Of a stretch of 8,676 bases of DNA, positions 1 through 6,750 are shown one piece after another. The notes under the pieces were generated by a model. The model did no database searches and was not told the DNA's origin. It worked only from the letters and a program-made list of their open reading frames with translations. Made by a program: the position numbers and the translations under genes. Origin of the DNA: Deltaproteobacteria bacterium CG07_land_8_20_14_0_80_60_11 (lineage in GTDB: Bacteria; Desulfobacterota; Desulfobaccia; Desulfobaccales; 0-14-0-80-60-11); NCBI GenBank assembly GCA_002779455.1, contig PEWM01000233.1, positions 1 to 8,676 on the forward strand. The letters are read 5' to 3'. Each line of letters opens with the position of its first letter. Position 1 is the stretch's first letter.

Positions 1-366
1 GGCGCCGGCCACGGCCTGGGTCAGGCGCTGGTGCTGCCAGCAGGTAAGATACGCCGGTTCAAAACCCAGACGCCGCACCTTGAGGCCCTTGAGGAGTTCC
101 CCCAGACTTTCCCCCAGGTCGACCTTGTAGATGAGGACCTCAAAATCCGGGACTTCCTGCCGGGCCCAGGACTGGTAGCGAAAATCAGTGAGCAGCAGGG
201 CCGCCTCCGGGCTGATCAGCAGCAGGCCCCAGTCGGGGTCAGAGGCGGTAAAGCCGCTCAGATAACGGCGGTTTTCGGGACCGGACACCAGGAGGGCGTC
301 AACCGCATGAGCGGGCAGCAGTTCCCGGACGGCCGCCAGACGAAGGCTCACGGCGTTAGTCATCAT
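1..366 (-). CDS. Xaa-Pro aminopeptidase-like protein (M24 family), N-terminal part, cut by window edge
   Basis: On the minus strand an open frame begins at an ATG at 366 (a second ATG follows at 363) and runs off the left edge, giving about 122 residues. An in-frame TAA lies two codons upstream of the first ATG, so the start cannot be further out. The N-terminus contains a DALLVSGPENRRYLSGFTAS segment, followed by a LLISPEAALLLTDFRY segment. This pattern is typical of the creatinase/prolidase N-terminal domain that precedes the M24 'pita-bread' metallopeptidase domain. Family members remove N-terminal residues preceding proline in cytoplasmic peptides. The catalytic metal-binding half lies outside the window, so activity cannot be judged. 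No good Shine-Dalgarno sequence is visible. It is divergent from the HAD gene across a 240-nt gap. Family assignment is fairly sure; the exact subfamily (PepP or PepQ-like) is not. Confidence 0.8.
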   Translation of the reverse strand, partial: MMTNAVSLRLAAVRELLPAHAVDALLVSGPENRRYLSGFTASDPDWGLLLISPEAALLLTDFRYQSWARQEVPDFEVLIYKVDLGESLGELLKGLKVRRLGFEPAYLTCWQHQRLTQAVAGA

Positions 367-488
367 AAGTTATGATTCTGGGAGATGCGGACCAGGAAAT
401 CAAGGAGAAAACTGACTCGGGGGCCTGGGCGGCAGTCGCGTCCCGGCCGCGCCGGCCCCGAAACCTGCCCCATTTTTCTCGGATAGCA

Positions 489-516
489 TTGATAATTGAG
501 TTGAATCTGATAATAT
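489..516 (+). promoter_or_regulatory. Candidate sigma70-type promoter for the HAD-rubredoxin-lepB cluster
   Basis: TTGATA (489-494) and TAATAT (511-516) are separated by 16 nt, inside an AT-rich island (about 484-534) in an otherwise GC-rich divergent intergenic region. A near-palindrome, GATAATATGTTATC (509-522), overlaps the -10 element and could be an operator, but one copy alone is weak evidence. The implied transcript would start near 523, leaving a leader of about 85 nt before the HAD start. Seen: the elements and spacing. Inferred: promoter activity. Confidence 0.4.
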
Positions 517-606
517 GTTATCTTTAACAATTAACCCGGCGGCTCCCGGCCCGGGTGATGACCCGGCCGGGCACAACGGTTTCGCCGCGCCCATTGGACC
601 GACAAC

Positions 607-1257
607 TTGATCAAGCTGGTAGCCTTTGATTGCGACGGGGTCTTGTTCGATTCCCTCCAGGCCAACATCGCCTTTTATAATGCCATTCTGGCGCATTTCG
701 GCCGGCCGCCTTTAACTCCCGCGGCCCAGGACTATAGCCACAGCCACACCGTGGGGGAATCCCTGGAGCACCTCTTCCGGGGCTATCCTGACCTGGAGGC
801 GGTCTTGCAGTTCGCCCGCAGTTTCGATTACACCCCCTTTATCGCCATGATGGTGGAGGAACCGCATCTCAGGGAGTTTCTCCGGTTCCTGCGGCCGGAC
901 CGGTTCACCGCCCTGGCCACCAACCGCAGCACCACCACCCGGGCCGTCCTCACCTACCACGGCCTGACTGACGACTTCGACCTGGTGGTGAGCGCCCAGG
1001 ATGTCAGCCGTCCCAAACCGCACCCGGAATCGTTTGTGCGCATTCTGGAGCATTTCAGGCTGTTGCCCGAGGAGGCCATTTACATCGGCGACTCCACGGT
1101 GGATGAGAAATTCGCCGCCAATGCCGGGGTGCCGTTCGTGGCCTACCGCAATCCCGACTTGGCCGCCAACTATTACCTGGATTCGTTTGCCGCCGGCCCT
1201 GACCTGATTCGGGGTCTGATCCACCACCAATCTTTTGAGCCAAGGAGAAAGTCATGA
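607..1257 (+). CDS. HAD-superfamily hydrolase, phosphoglycolate phosphatase-like
   Basis: A 216-residue cytoplasmic protein with all four haloacid dehalogenase motifs. Motif I is DCDGVLFD with nucleophile Asp8 and acid/base Asp10. Motif II is Thr105 in LATNRS. Motif III is Lys137 in SRPKPHPE. Motif IV is YIGDSTVDE with Asp162 and Asp166 binding Mg2+. The region between motifs I and II is helical and of cap size (C1 type). Such enzymes hydrolyse small phosphate esters, with phosphoglycolate or a sugar phosphate as plausible substrates; the sequence does not settle which. The start is TTG at 607: it is the first possible start after an in-frame TGA at 559, and motif I begins only seven codons later, so no later start would work. 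No strong ribosome binding site is visible, so translation may be weak. Its stop overlaps the rubredoxin start (ATGA), which suggests translational coupling. Confidence 0.85.
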   Translation: MIKLVAFDCDGVLFDSLQANIAFYNAILAHFGRPPLTPAAQDYSHSHTVGESLEHLFRGYPDLEAVLQFARSFDYTPFIAMMVEEPHLREFLRFLRPDRFTALATNRSTTTRAVLTYHGLTDDFDLVVSAQDVSRPKPHPESFVRILEHFRLLPEEAIYIGDSTVDEKFAANAGVPFVAYRNPDLAANYYLDSFAAGPDLIRGLIHHQSFEPRRKS

Positions 1258-1415
1258 AGCAATATCAGTGTCAGATCTGCGGTTATATCTATGACCCGGC
1301 CCAGGGAGACCCGGACAATAACGTCCCCGCCGGCACCCCTTTTGATAAATTGCCGCCGGAATGGGTCTGTCCTATTTGCGGCGCTACTCAAGACCAATTT
1401 AGCCCGGTGGATTAG
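1254..1415 (+). CDS. Rubredoxin
   Basis: A 53-residue protein matching the classic rubredoxin length and fold pattern. It starts MKQYQCQICGYIYDPAQGD and has the paired iron ligands Cys6-x2-Cys9 and Cys39-x2-Cys42 (WVCPICG). The conserved aromatic residues (Tyr4, Tyr11, Tyr13, Phe30, Trp37) and the DPDNNVPAGTPF loop are present. It carries a single Fe(Cys)4 centre and transfers single electrons in the cytoplasm, in anaerobes often to oxygen- or superoxide-detoxifying partners such as rubrerythrin, desulfoferrodoxin or rubredoxin:oxygen oxidoreductase. None of those partners is in the window. The ATG overlaps the TGA of the HAD gene (ATGA), and an AAGGAG ribosome binding site (1242-1247) lies inside the end of that gene. 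The two are therefore very likely co-transcribed. It is short enough to be missed by automated calling. Confidence 0.95.
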   Translation: MKQYQCQICGYIYDPAQGDPDNNVPAGTPFDKLPPEWVCPICGATQDQFSPVD

Positions 1416-1472
1416 GGCCGCGGCCACGGGGCGGGGTTTCCATCGCAGCCTGTCCCACGAAAAGTCTCCCCT

Positions 1473-2210
1473 ATGCTAGCCATGAACTCCAGATACGCGG
1501 GCGCACGACCCGGTTCCCTCAAGAAGCCTTTCTGGCGGGAATACGGGGAGGCCTTGTTTATTGCCCTGATCCTGGCCCTGGTGATCCGGGCCTTTTTGGT
1601 GCAGGCCTTCTCCATCCCCTCCGGCTCCATGCAGCCGACCTTACTCATCGGTGACTACCTTTTGGTGAACAAATTTAGCTACGGCATCCGCAACCCGTTG
1701 ACCAATAAGGTCTGGATCCCCCTCGGCACGCCTCAGCGCGGGGACGTGGTGGTCTTCATCTTTCCCCAGGACCCCTCCAAGGACTACATCAAACGGGTGG
1801 TCGGCCTGCCCGGCGACCGCATCCAGATCATCAACAAGAAAGTTATGATCAACGGCAAGGCGTTTAAGACCCCAGAGGCGGTCTATGACGACCCCCTGGT
1901 CATCCCGGCCCCGCAAGGCCCCACCGAATCGGCCCGGGACAACCTGGGCCCGGTGGTGGTGCCGGCTAACTCGTATTTCGTCATGGGGGACAACCGGGAC
2001 CACAGTTATGACAGCCGGTTTTGGGGCTTCGTGCCCATGGACGCCTTCCGGGGCAAGGCGTTTATCATTTATTTCTCCTGGCAGGGAGCTTCGGGCCAGC
2101 CCTTCTTTCAGGCCCTGGCCGGAGGGGTAAAAGGCCTCGTTACCCATCTTTCCTGGAATAGCAATGACTTCCGGGTGCGCTGGGACCGCATCGGCAGGAT
2201 TATTCATTAA
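1473..2210 (+). CDS. lepB: Signal peptidase I
   Basis: A 245-residue type I signal peptidase of the S26 family. This membrane enzyme removes signal peptides from exported proteins with a Ser-Lys dyad. One membrane segment spans about residues 27-46 (ALFIALILALVIRAFLVQAF). It is followed by box B, IPSGSMQPTL, with nucleophile Ser52. The general base Lys107 lies in box D (YIKRVVGLPGD). Box E, GDNRDHSYDSR, is at 172-182. A periplasmic C-terminal tail of about 60 residues ends the protein, so the length is normal for the family. The start is ATG 1473 or ATG 1482; neither has a convincing ribosome binding site and three residues separate them. It lies 57 nt after rubredoxin on the same strand and is probably part of the same transcription unit. 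Function is clear from the intact catalytic boxes. Confidence 0.96.
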   Translation: MLAMNSRYAGARPGSLKKPFWREYGEALFIALILALVIRAFLVQAFSIPSGSMQPTLLIGDYLLVNKFSYGIRNPLTNKVWIPLGTPQRGDVVVFIFPQDPSKDYIKRVVGLPGDRIQIINKKVMINGKAFKTPEAVYDDPLVIPAPQGPTESARDNLGPVVVPANSYFVMGDNRDHSYDSRFWGFVPMDAFRGKAFIIYFSWQGASGQPFFQALAGGVKGLVTHLSWNSNDFRVRWDRIGRIIH

Positions 2211-2214
2211 GGGG

Positions 2215-2244
2215 TTTCCGGTTTTCAGTTTCCGGTTTTCGGTT
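2215..2244 (+). repeat. TTTCCGGTTTTC direct repeat, left member of an inverted bracket
   Basis: The 12-nt unit TTTCCGGTTTTC occurs twice exactly (2215-2226 and 2229-2240), immediately after the lepB stop. The end of this block, CCGGTTTTCGGTT (2232-2244), is the reverse complement of the AACCGAAAACCG unit at 2385-2417. The two blocks thus bracket about 140 nt in inverted orientation. Confidence 0.8.
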
Positions 2245-2247
2245 AAA

Positions 2248-2303
2248 GATCAGAAGGGAGCCTCGCAGCCAACGCCCGCAAATAGTCTTTGAGGCTCCTG
2301 ATC
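2248..2303. repeat. Imperfect inverted repeat, possible hairpin or terminator after lepB
   Basis: Left arm GATCAG (2248-2253) plus GGAGCCTC (2257-2264), right arm GAGGCTCC (2291-2298) plus TGATC (2299-2303). There is a 3-nt bulge on the left and a 26-nt loop. There is no T-run after the stem, so a Rho-independent terminator is not supported. The stem may still act as an RNA 3' end stabiliser, or it may be the core of the bracketed insert. Confidence 0.5.
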
Positions 2304-2354
2304 AGGTTTATAAGACAAGAGGCCACGTTGTGGTTATTATTAGCAAATCAAACT

Positions 2355-3329
<975 letters not shown>

Positions 3330-3376
3330 GGGGGAAAGGGGAAGCGGCGAAAAGGGCTGAAAACACGATATTTTCT

Positions 3377-3401
3377 CGTTCCCAAGCTGAGCTTGGGAAC
3401 G
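3377..3401. repeat. Perfect 12-bp-arm palindrome (CGTTCCCAAGCT type)
   Basis: CGTTCCCAAGCT, a single G, then AGCTTGGGAACG. The arms match perfectly around a one-base centre. It lies 47 nt after the lipoprotein stop. There is no following T-run, so it is not a clear terminator. It resembles dispersed palindromic repeats found in many environmental bacterial genomes. Confidence 0.9.
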
Positions 3402-3424
3402 TGATTGAAAAATTCGGATTTCTC

Positions 3425-3476
3425 GGTGGCACAGGCGTCTCGCCTGTGCGGGCGCAGGCTAAAGCCTGCGGCTACC
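3425..3476. repeat. Compound double-hairpin repeat (GCACAGGCG / CGCAGGCT)
   Basis: Two hairpins lie side by side. The first is GCACAGGCG-TCT-CGCCTGTGC (3429-3449), with 9-bp arms. The second is CGCAGGCT-AA-AGCCTGCG (3453-3470), with 8-bp arms. A short outer pairing, GGT (3425-3427) with ACC (3474-3476), could close a cruciform. No gene lies in this 231-nt gap; the repeats account for most of its structure. Confidence 0.85.
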
Positions 3477-3546
3477 AATTTCTCCCCGATGATTTTTCCG
3501 TAAATTTAGAACGCTTGGTTCGACGTTCAGTTGGCATAATATAACC

Positions 3547-3553
3547 GAGGAGG
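3547..3553 (+). promoter_or_regulatory. Strong ribosome binding site of the first M16 gene
   Basis: GAGGAGG ends 7 nt before ATG 3561. It decides the start in favour of ATG 3561 over the TTG codon immediately before it. Confidence 0.85.
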
Positions 3554-3560
3554 AATTTTG

Positions 3561-4889
3561 ATGCCCCCATCCCGGAATTTCGATCCGGCCGCCTGGCAGC
3601 CCGAGATCACTCTGAAGCGCTTTACCCTGGCCAACGGCCTCACCCTGTTCGTGCTCCCGGATCACCGTTTGCCCATCGTCTCCCTGCAGATTCACTACAA
3701 GGTGGGCTCCCGCCACGAACTGCCGGGCATCACCGGGATTTCCCACCTCTTCGAGCACCTGATGTTCCGGGGGACCGAGACCCTGGGGCCCGAAGAGTTC
3801 TCCCGCATCCTCCAGGCCAAGGGCGGGGAGATCAACGCCTTCACCACCAAAGACCACACCTCCTATTTTGAAAATCTGCCCGCGGAACACCTGGAATTAG
3901 GCCTGCAACTGGAATCCGACCGCCTGCTGAACCTCAAGCTGGACGACGACACCTTTCAGCCGGAGCGCCAGGTGGTCATCAGCGAACGGAAGCTGCGTTC
4001 CGTGGACAGCCCCTTCGGGCTGGTGGAAGAGCAATTATTCGCCACCGCCTATACCCAGCACCCCTACGGCTGGCCGGTGGTGGGCTGGGACCAGGACCTC
4101 CACCGCCTGACCCTTAACGATTGCCTGGCTTACTACCGCAGCCACTACCACCCCGGCAAGATCACCGTGGTCATCGCCGGGGACGTGGAGCCGAAGCAGG
4201 CCCGGGACCTGGTGGACCGGTATTTCGGCAAGATACCCGCCCCGGTTGGGGCCCCCGAGCCCAAAGTCATGGAGCCGCCCCAGCGGGGAGAGCGCCGGGC
4301 CATTTTGAAGAAGGTCTCCCAGGTAGAGGCCCTGTTCGCCGGGTTTCATGTCGTGGGGTTGGATCATCCGGATCTCTTCCCCTTGAACCTCTTAGCCGTC
4401 ATCCTCTCCGGCGGCAAGGCTTCCCGGTTTCACCAGGAATTCGTTCGGGTGGGTAAGGCCATCGCCCTGGATGTGGCACTGGCCCCCCTGCCCTTCTCGG
4501 CCCAGGATTCGGACCTCCTGGTGATCGCCGCGGTGGCGGCCCCGGGCCAATCCCTGCCGGAGCTGGAGCAGGAGCTCTGGGCCGCGCTTAACCGGCTCCA
4601 GCAGGAGGGCGTGACCCCGGCGGAACTGGCCCGGGCCAAAAAACTGCTGCGCTCCCAGGCGGTGCGCTCTCTGGCCCACAATTTTTTCCGGGGCCTGTTG
4701 GTGGGCCTCTTTCATCTCAAGACCGGGGACGCGCAGCTGGCCAACCGGATTCTCAGCTCCCTGGAGGCGGTCACCGCCGGCGACATTCTCCGGGTGGCCC
4801 GGACTTACCTCCGGGAGGACAACCGCACCGTGGTGGTGCTGAAGCCGGTCACCCCGGAAGAGAGCCAGGCCCTGGGGCCGTTGCAGTGA
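3561..4889 (+). CDS. M16 family zinc metallopeptidase, catalytic subunit
   Basis: A 442-residue protein of the M16B (processing peptidase-like) type. The inverted zinc motif HxxEH is intact as His62-Leu-Phe-Glu65-His66 in SHLFEHLMFRGT. The downstream third ligand is Glu142 in VVISERK, at the spacing the family requires. The conserved GGEINAFTTKDHTSYF segment (88-103) and the HPYGWPVVGW segment follow. The C-terminal half is the second M16 domain (from about residue 215), where the usual Arg/Tyr pair is not kept: Arg296 is present, but the position seven residues on is Leu303, not Tyr. No signal peptide is seen from this start, so a cytoplasmic location is likely. M16B proteins with this split commonly pair with a non-zinc partner, and that partner is the next gene. 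Its stop codon lies inside the first copy of the GTGAGCAGT repeat. Confidence 0.92.
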   Translation: MPPSRNFDPAAWQPEITLKRFTLANGLTLFVLPDHRLPIVSLQIHYKVGSRHELPGITGISHLFEHLMFRGTETLGPEEFSRILQAKGGEINAFTTKDHTSYFENLPAEHLELGLQLESDRLLNLKLDDDTFQPERQVVISERKLRSVDSPFGLVEEQLFATAYTQHPYGWPVVGWDQDLHRLTLNDCLAYYRSHYHPGKITVVIAGDVEPKQARDLVDRYFGKIPAPVGAPEPKVMEPPQRGERRAILKKVSQVEALFAGFHVVGLDHPDLFPLNLLAVILSGGKASRFHQEFVRVGKAIALDVALAPLPFSAQDSDLLVIAAVAAPGQSLPELEQELWAALNRLQQEGVTPAELARAKKLLRSQAVRSLAHNFFRGLLVGLFHLKTGDAQLANRILSSLEAVTAGDILRVARTYLREDNRTVVVLKPVTPEESQALGPLQ

Positions 4890-4915
4890 GCAGTAAGCGG
4901 TGAGCGGTGAGCAGT
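4886..4915 (+). repeat. GTGAGCAGT-type repeat, left arm of outer inverted pair
   Basis: A 30-nt degenerate tandem of GTGAGC(A/G)GT-like units that includes the TGA stop of the first M16 gene. It is the reverse complement of 5279-5308 at 26 of 30 positions. The pair brackets the 434-nt gap between the two M16 genes. Confidence 0.85.
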
Positions 4916-4927
4916 AAAAGCCATAGG

Positions 4928-4973
4928 GCGGGCCGTGCCCGCCGTTTTCAGCGGCCACAGGCTGCCCTATATG
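4928..4973 (+). repeat. Inner direct repeat, copy 1 (GCGGGCC...ACAGGCTGCCC)
   Basis: Aligned without gaps to 5194-5240, the first 40 positions match at 32. Both copies start GCGGGCC, have a TTTTC core and end near CACAGG(C/C)(T/C)GCCC. The two copies flank the AT-rich mini-gene in the same orientation, nested inside the GTGAGCAGT inverted pair. Confidence 0.7.
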
Positions 4974-5006
4974 ACTGAGAGGTTGATTGTTAGGAGGCAA
5001 AAAACT

Positions 5007-5171
5007 ATGCAGGAAAACAGAGTCAGCGAGACAAAGTCTTATTGTAATAAGTGTCAAAAAGAAACGACTTTTATAAAGGTCATTCACCCTGCTCGTTCTC
5101 AGGGTTAGTTTACCGAAATCATTTATAAGTGCTTAGGATGTGGCACTGAACATAGTGTACGATACAGATAA
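5007..5171 (+). pseudogene. Tiny zinc-ribbon-like gene interrupted by an in-frame TAG
   Basis: ATG 5007 is preceded by a perfect AGGAGG (4992-4997) with a 9-nt spacer. The frame reads MQENRVSETKSYCNKCQKET, then 13 more codons, to a TAG at 5106-5108 (codon 34). It then continues FTEIIYKCLGCGTEHSVRYR to a TAA at 5169. Reading through the TAG gives a 54-codon product with two CxxC knuckles (CNKC and CLGC), the layout of a small zinc ribbon; without it only the first knuckle is made. The region is distinctly AT-rich compared with both neighbours and sits between two repeat pairs, which suggests a recent insert. Likely a nonsense-mutated small gene. Stop-codon read-through or TAG recoding is possible but unproven. 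Function unknown. Confidence 0.55.
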
Positions 5172-5193
5172 AATTTATCCCGGCTGGCATAGT

Positions 5194-5240
5194 GCGGGCC
5201 ATGTCTGGCTTTTTCGGCGGTCACAGGCCGCCCCATTATG
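5194..5240 (+). repeat. Inner direct repeat, copy 2
   Basis: Matches copy 1 (4928-4973) at about 80 percent over 40 aligned positions. It lies 23 nt after the TAA of the zinc-ribbon-like frame. Confidence 0.7.
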
Positions 5241-5278
5241 CTTGGCAGTGTCTACACTATCCCGGCCATCGGCCACCA

Positions 5279-5308
5279 ACTGCTCACTGCTTACGGCTCA
5301 CTGCTCAC
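5279..5308 (-). repeat. GTGAGCAGT-type repeat, right arm of outer inverted pair
   Basis: On the minus strand it reads as a GTGAGCAGTGAGCCGTAAGC-type tandem, 26 of 30 identical to 4886-4915. It ends 15 nt before the start of the second M16 gene, so it occupies much of that gene's leader. Confidence 0.85.
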
Positions 5309-5323
5309 AATAAGGAAACCGAC

Positions 5324-6637
5324 ATGGCATACAGTCTTCCCGAAATCCACCAGGCCACTCTGCCCGGCGGCATGAAACTTTTAGGCGTGGAGTACGACCG
5401 GGCGCCCTGGCTGAGCCTCACCTTCATGGCCAAGCGGGGCGCCGAAACCGATCCCCTGGACAAGCCCGGAGTGGCCGATTGGGCGGCGGAGCTGCTCACC
5501 CTGGCCACCGCCCGGCGCACCCAGTTGCAGCTGGCGGAGGACATCGAATCACGGGGGGCGACGCTTGACGCCCGGAGCGGCTGGGACGCCACCCTGGTGA
5601 ACCTGGAAGGGCTGAGCGAGGATTTCCCGGAGCTGATGGCCACCCTGGCCGAAGTGGTTCAGACCCCCGGGTTCCCCGAGGACGAGTTCTCTCTCCTGGC
5701 CGAGCGCCGCCGGGCCGAACTGGCGCACCAGCAAGACGATCCCCGGGAAATGGCCAATATCCGGTACCTGCGCCTGTTTTTCGGAGATTCGCCTTACGGC
5801 CATGCAGTGCCGGGAGAACTCCCTCGCCTGGATAATATCGGGGTCGCCGATCTGAAGGAATTTTACCGCCGGGAGTTCACCCCGGCCACTGCCACCCTGG
5901 TGGTGGTGGGCATGGCGGCCTTTGCGCGGGTGCAGGAAGAGGCGGCCCGGCTCTGGGGGAGCTGGACCGGCGGCGGTCCGGCCAGTCCGCCATACGCCTC
6001 GGCGCCTTCGAGTCTGAGCGCCCCGGGAATCTATCTCCTGGACCGGCCCGACCTGACCCAGAGCGAAATTCGGGTAGGACACCTGGGGTTGCCCCGGGCC
6101 CACCCCGATTACTTCCCCCTGAAGCTGGCGAACTACATCCTGGGCGAAGGCGGCTTTTCCTCCCGCCTCATGGCCCGCATCCGCTCGGACCTGGGCTTCA
6201 CCTACGGCATCCGCAGCAGTTTCTCCTGCCGCCGGGCCCCGGGGCCCTTCATCGTCTCCACCTTCACCCCGGCGGAGCACACCGCCCAGGTGGTGGGAGA
6301 GATCCGGGCGGTGATCGCCGAAGTCCACCACAACGGGGTCACGGATCAGGAACTGGCGGAGGCCCAGAGCTACTACGTGGGCCATTTCCCTCTGGGGCTG
6401 GAGACCTCCCGGGGGATCGGACGGCAGGTGATATCTATCGACCTCTATGACCTGGGGACCGATTACCTCAAGCGCTATTGTGACCAAATCCGCCGCGTCA
6501 CCCTGAAAACCGCGGCGGCTGCGGCCCAGGACCACCTGCAGCCCGACAACCTGGTGACCCTGGTCATGGGCCCGGCGGCAGTCTGCGCCGAGGCTTTGCG
6601 GGATATCGGCCCGGTGAAAATCCTTGACGAAATTTAA
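5324..6637 (+). CDS. M16 family peptidase-like protein, non-zinc partner subunit
   Basis: A 437-residue M16 homologue. Where the zinc motif HxxEH should be, the sequence is GVADWAAELL, so the metal-binding His residues are gone and this chain is not catalytic alone. The second-domain Arg/Tyr pair is present as Arg287 and Tyr294 in RIRSDLGFTYGIRS, following a GGFSSRLMA segment. This is exactly what the upstream gene lacks. In bacterial two-chain M16B enzymes one subunit supplies zinc and the other supplies the Arg/Tyr substrate-binding pair, so a heterodimer with the upstream product is a strong inference. ATG 5324 is chosen because homology starts there (MAYSLPEIHQATLPGGMKLL). A weak AAGGAAA precedes it. 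Extension to a GTG at 5192 would translate repeat sequence and is rejected. The pair would normally be almost contiguous; here a repeat-rich insert splits it. Confidence 0.9.
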   Translation: MAYSLPEIHQATLPGGMKLLGVEYDRAPWLSLTFMAKRGAETDPLDKPGVADWAAELLTLATARRTQLQLAEDIESRGATLDARSGWDATLVNLEGLSEDFPELMATLAEVVQTPGFPEDEFSLLAERRRAELAHQQDDPREMANIRYLRLFFGDSPYGHAVPGELPRLDNIGVADLKEFYRREFTPATATLVVVGMAAFARVQEEAARLWGSWTGGGPASPPYASAPSSLSAPGIYLLDRPDLTQSEIRVGHLGLPRAHPDYFPLKLANYILGEGGFSSRLMARIRSDLGFTYGIRSSFSCRRAPGPFIVSTFTPAEHTAQVVGEIRAVIAEVHHNGVTDQELAEAQSYYVGHFPLGLETSRGIGRQVISIDLYDLGTDYLKRYCDQIRRVTLKTAAAAAQDHLQPDNLVTLVMGPAAVCAEALRDIGPVKILDEI

Positions 6638-6653
6638 GTTACCCATTTTTTAG

Positions 6654-6682
6654 TTGACAAATGTCTCCCGATATTATGAGAT
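6654..6682 (+). promoter_or_regulatory. Candidate dsrA promoter
   Basis: A perfect TTGACA (6654-6659) lies in the AT-rich 113-nt gap before dsrA. At the standard 17-nt spacing the -10 is TGAGAT (6677-6682), a weak match that keeps the first T and the final AT. Other AT-rich hexamers nearby (TATTAT at 6672, TATGAT at 6686) are badly spaced. A separate promoter fits dsrA being expressed independently of the M16 genes. Confidence 0.4.
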
Positions 6683-6750
6683 AGATATGATTTTGTGAAA
6701 AAAAGGATAAGCCCATACGGGGACCAATTAATCAAGGGAGGAAAGTGTTC

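Noticed and set aside
712..1230. Minus-strand open frame opposite the HAD gene
   Set aside because: A shadow frame in GC-rich DNA. The plus-strand frame has all four HAD motifs.
3515..3542. Promoter-like TTGGTT and TAATAT (16-nt spacing) before the first M16 gene
   Set aside because: Transcription would start inside or at the Shine-Dalgarno sequence (3547-3553), leaving no functional leader.
4886..5308. CRISPR array
   Set aside because: The repeats are short, degenerate and nested, with no regular spacer units and no cas genes.
5192..5323. N-terminal extension of the second M16 gene to a GTG at 5192
   Set aside because: The extension is translated from the direct and inverted repeats (PTAHCLRLTAH-type peptide). 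M16 similarity begins at ATG 5324.
6638..6750. Rho-independent terminator after the second M16 gene
   Set aside because: A T-run is present (about 6646-6651) but no stem precedes it.
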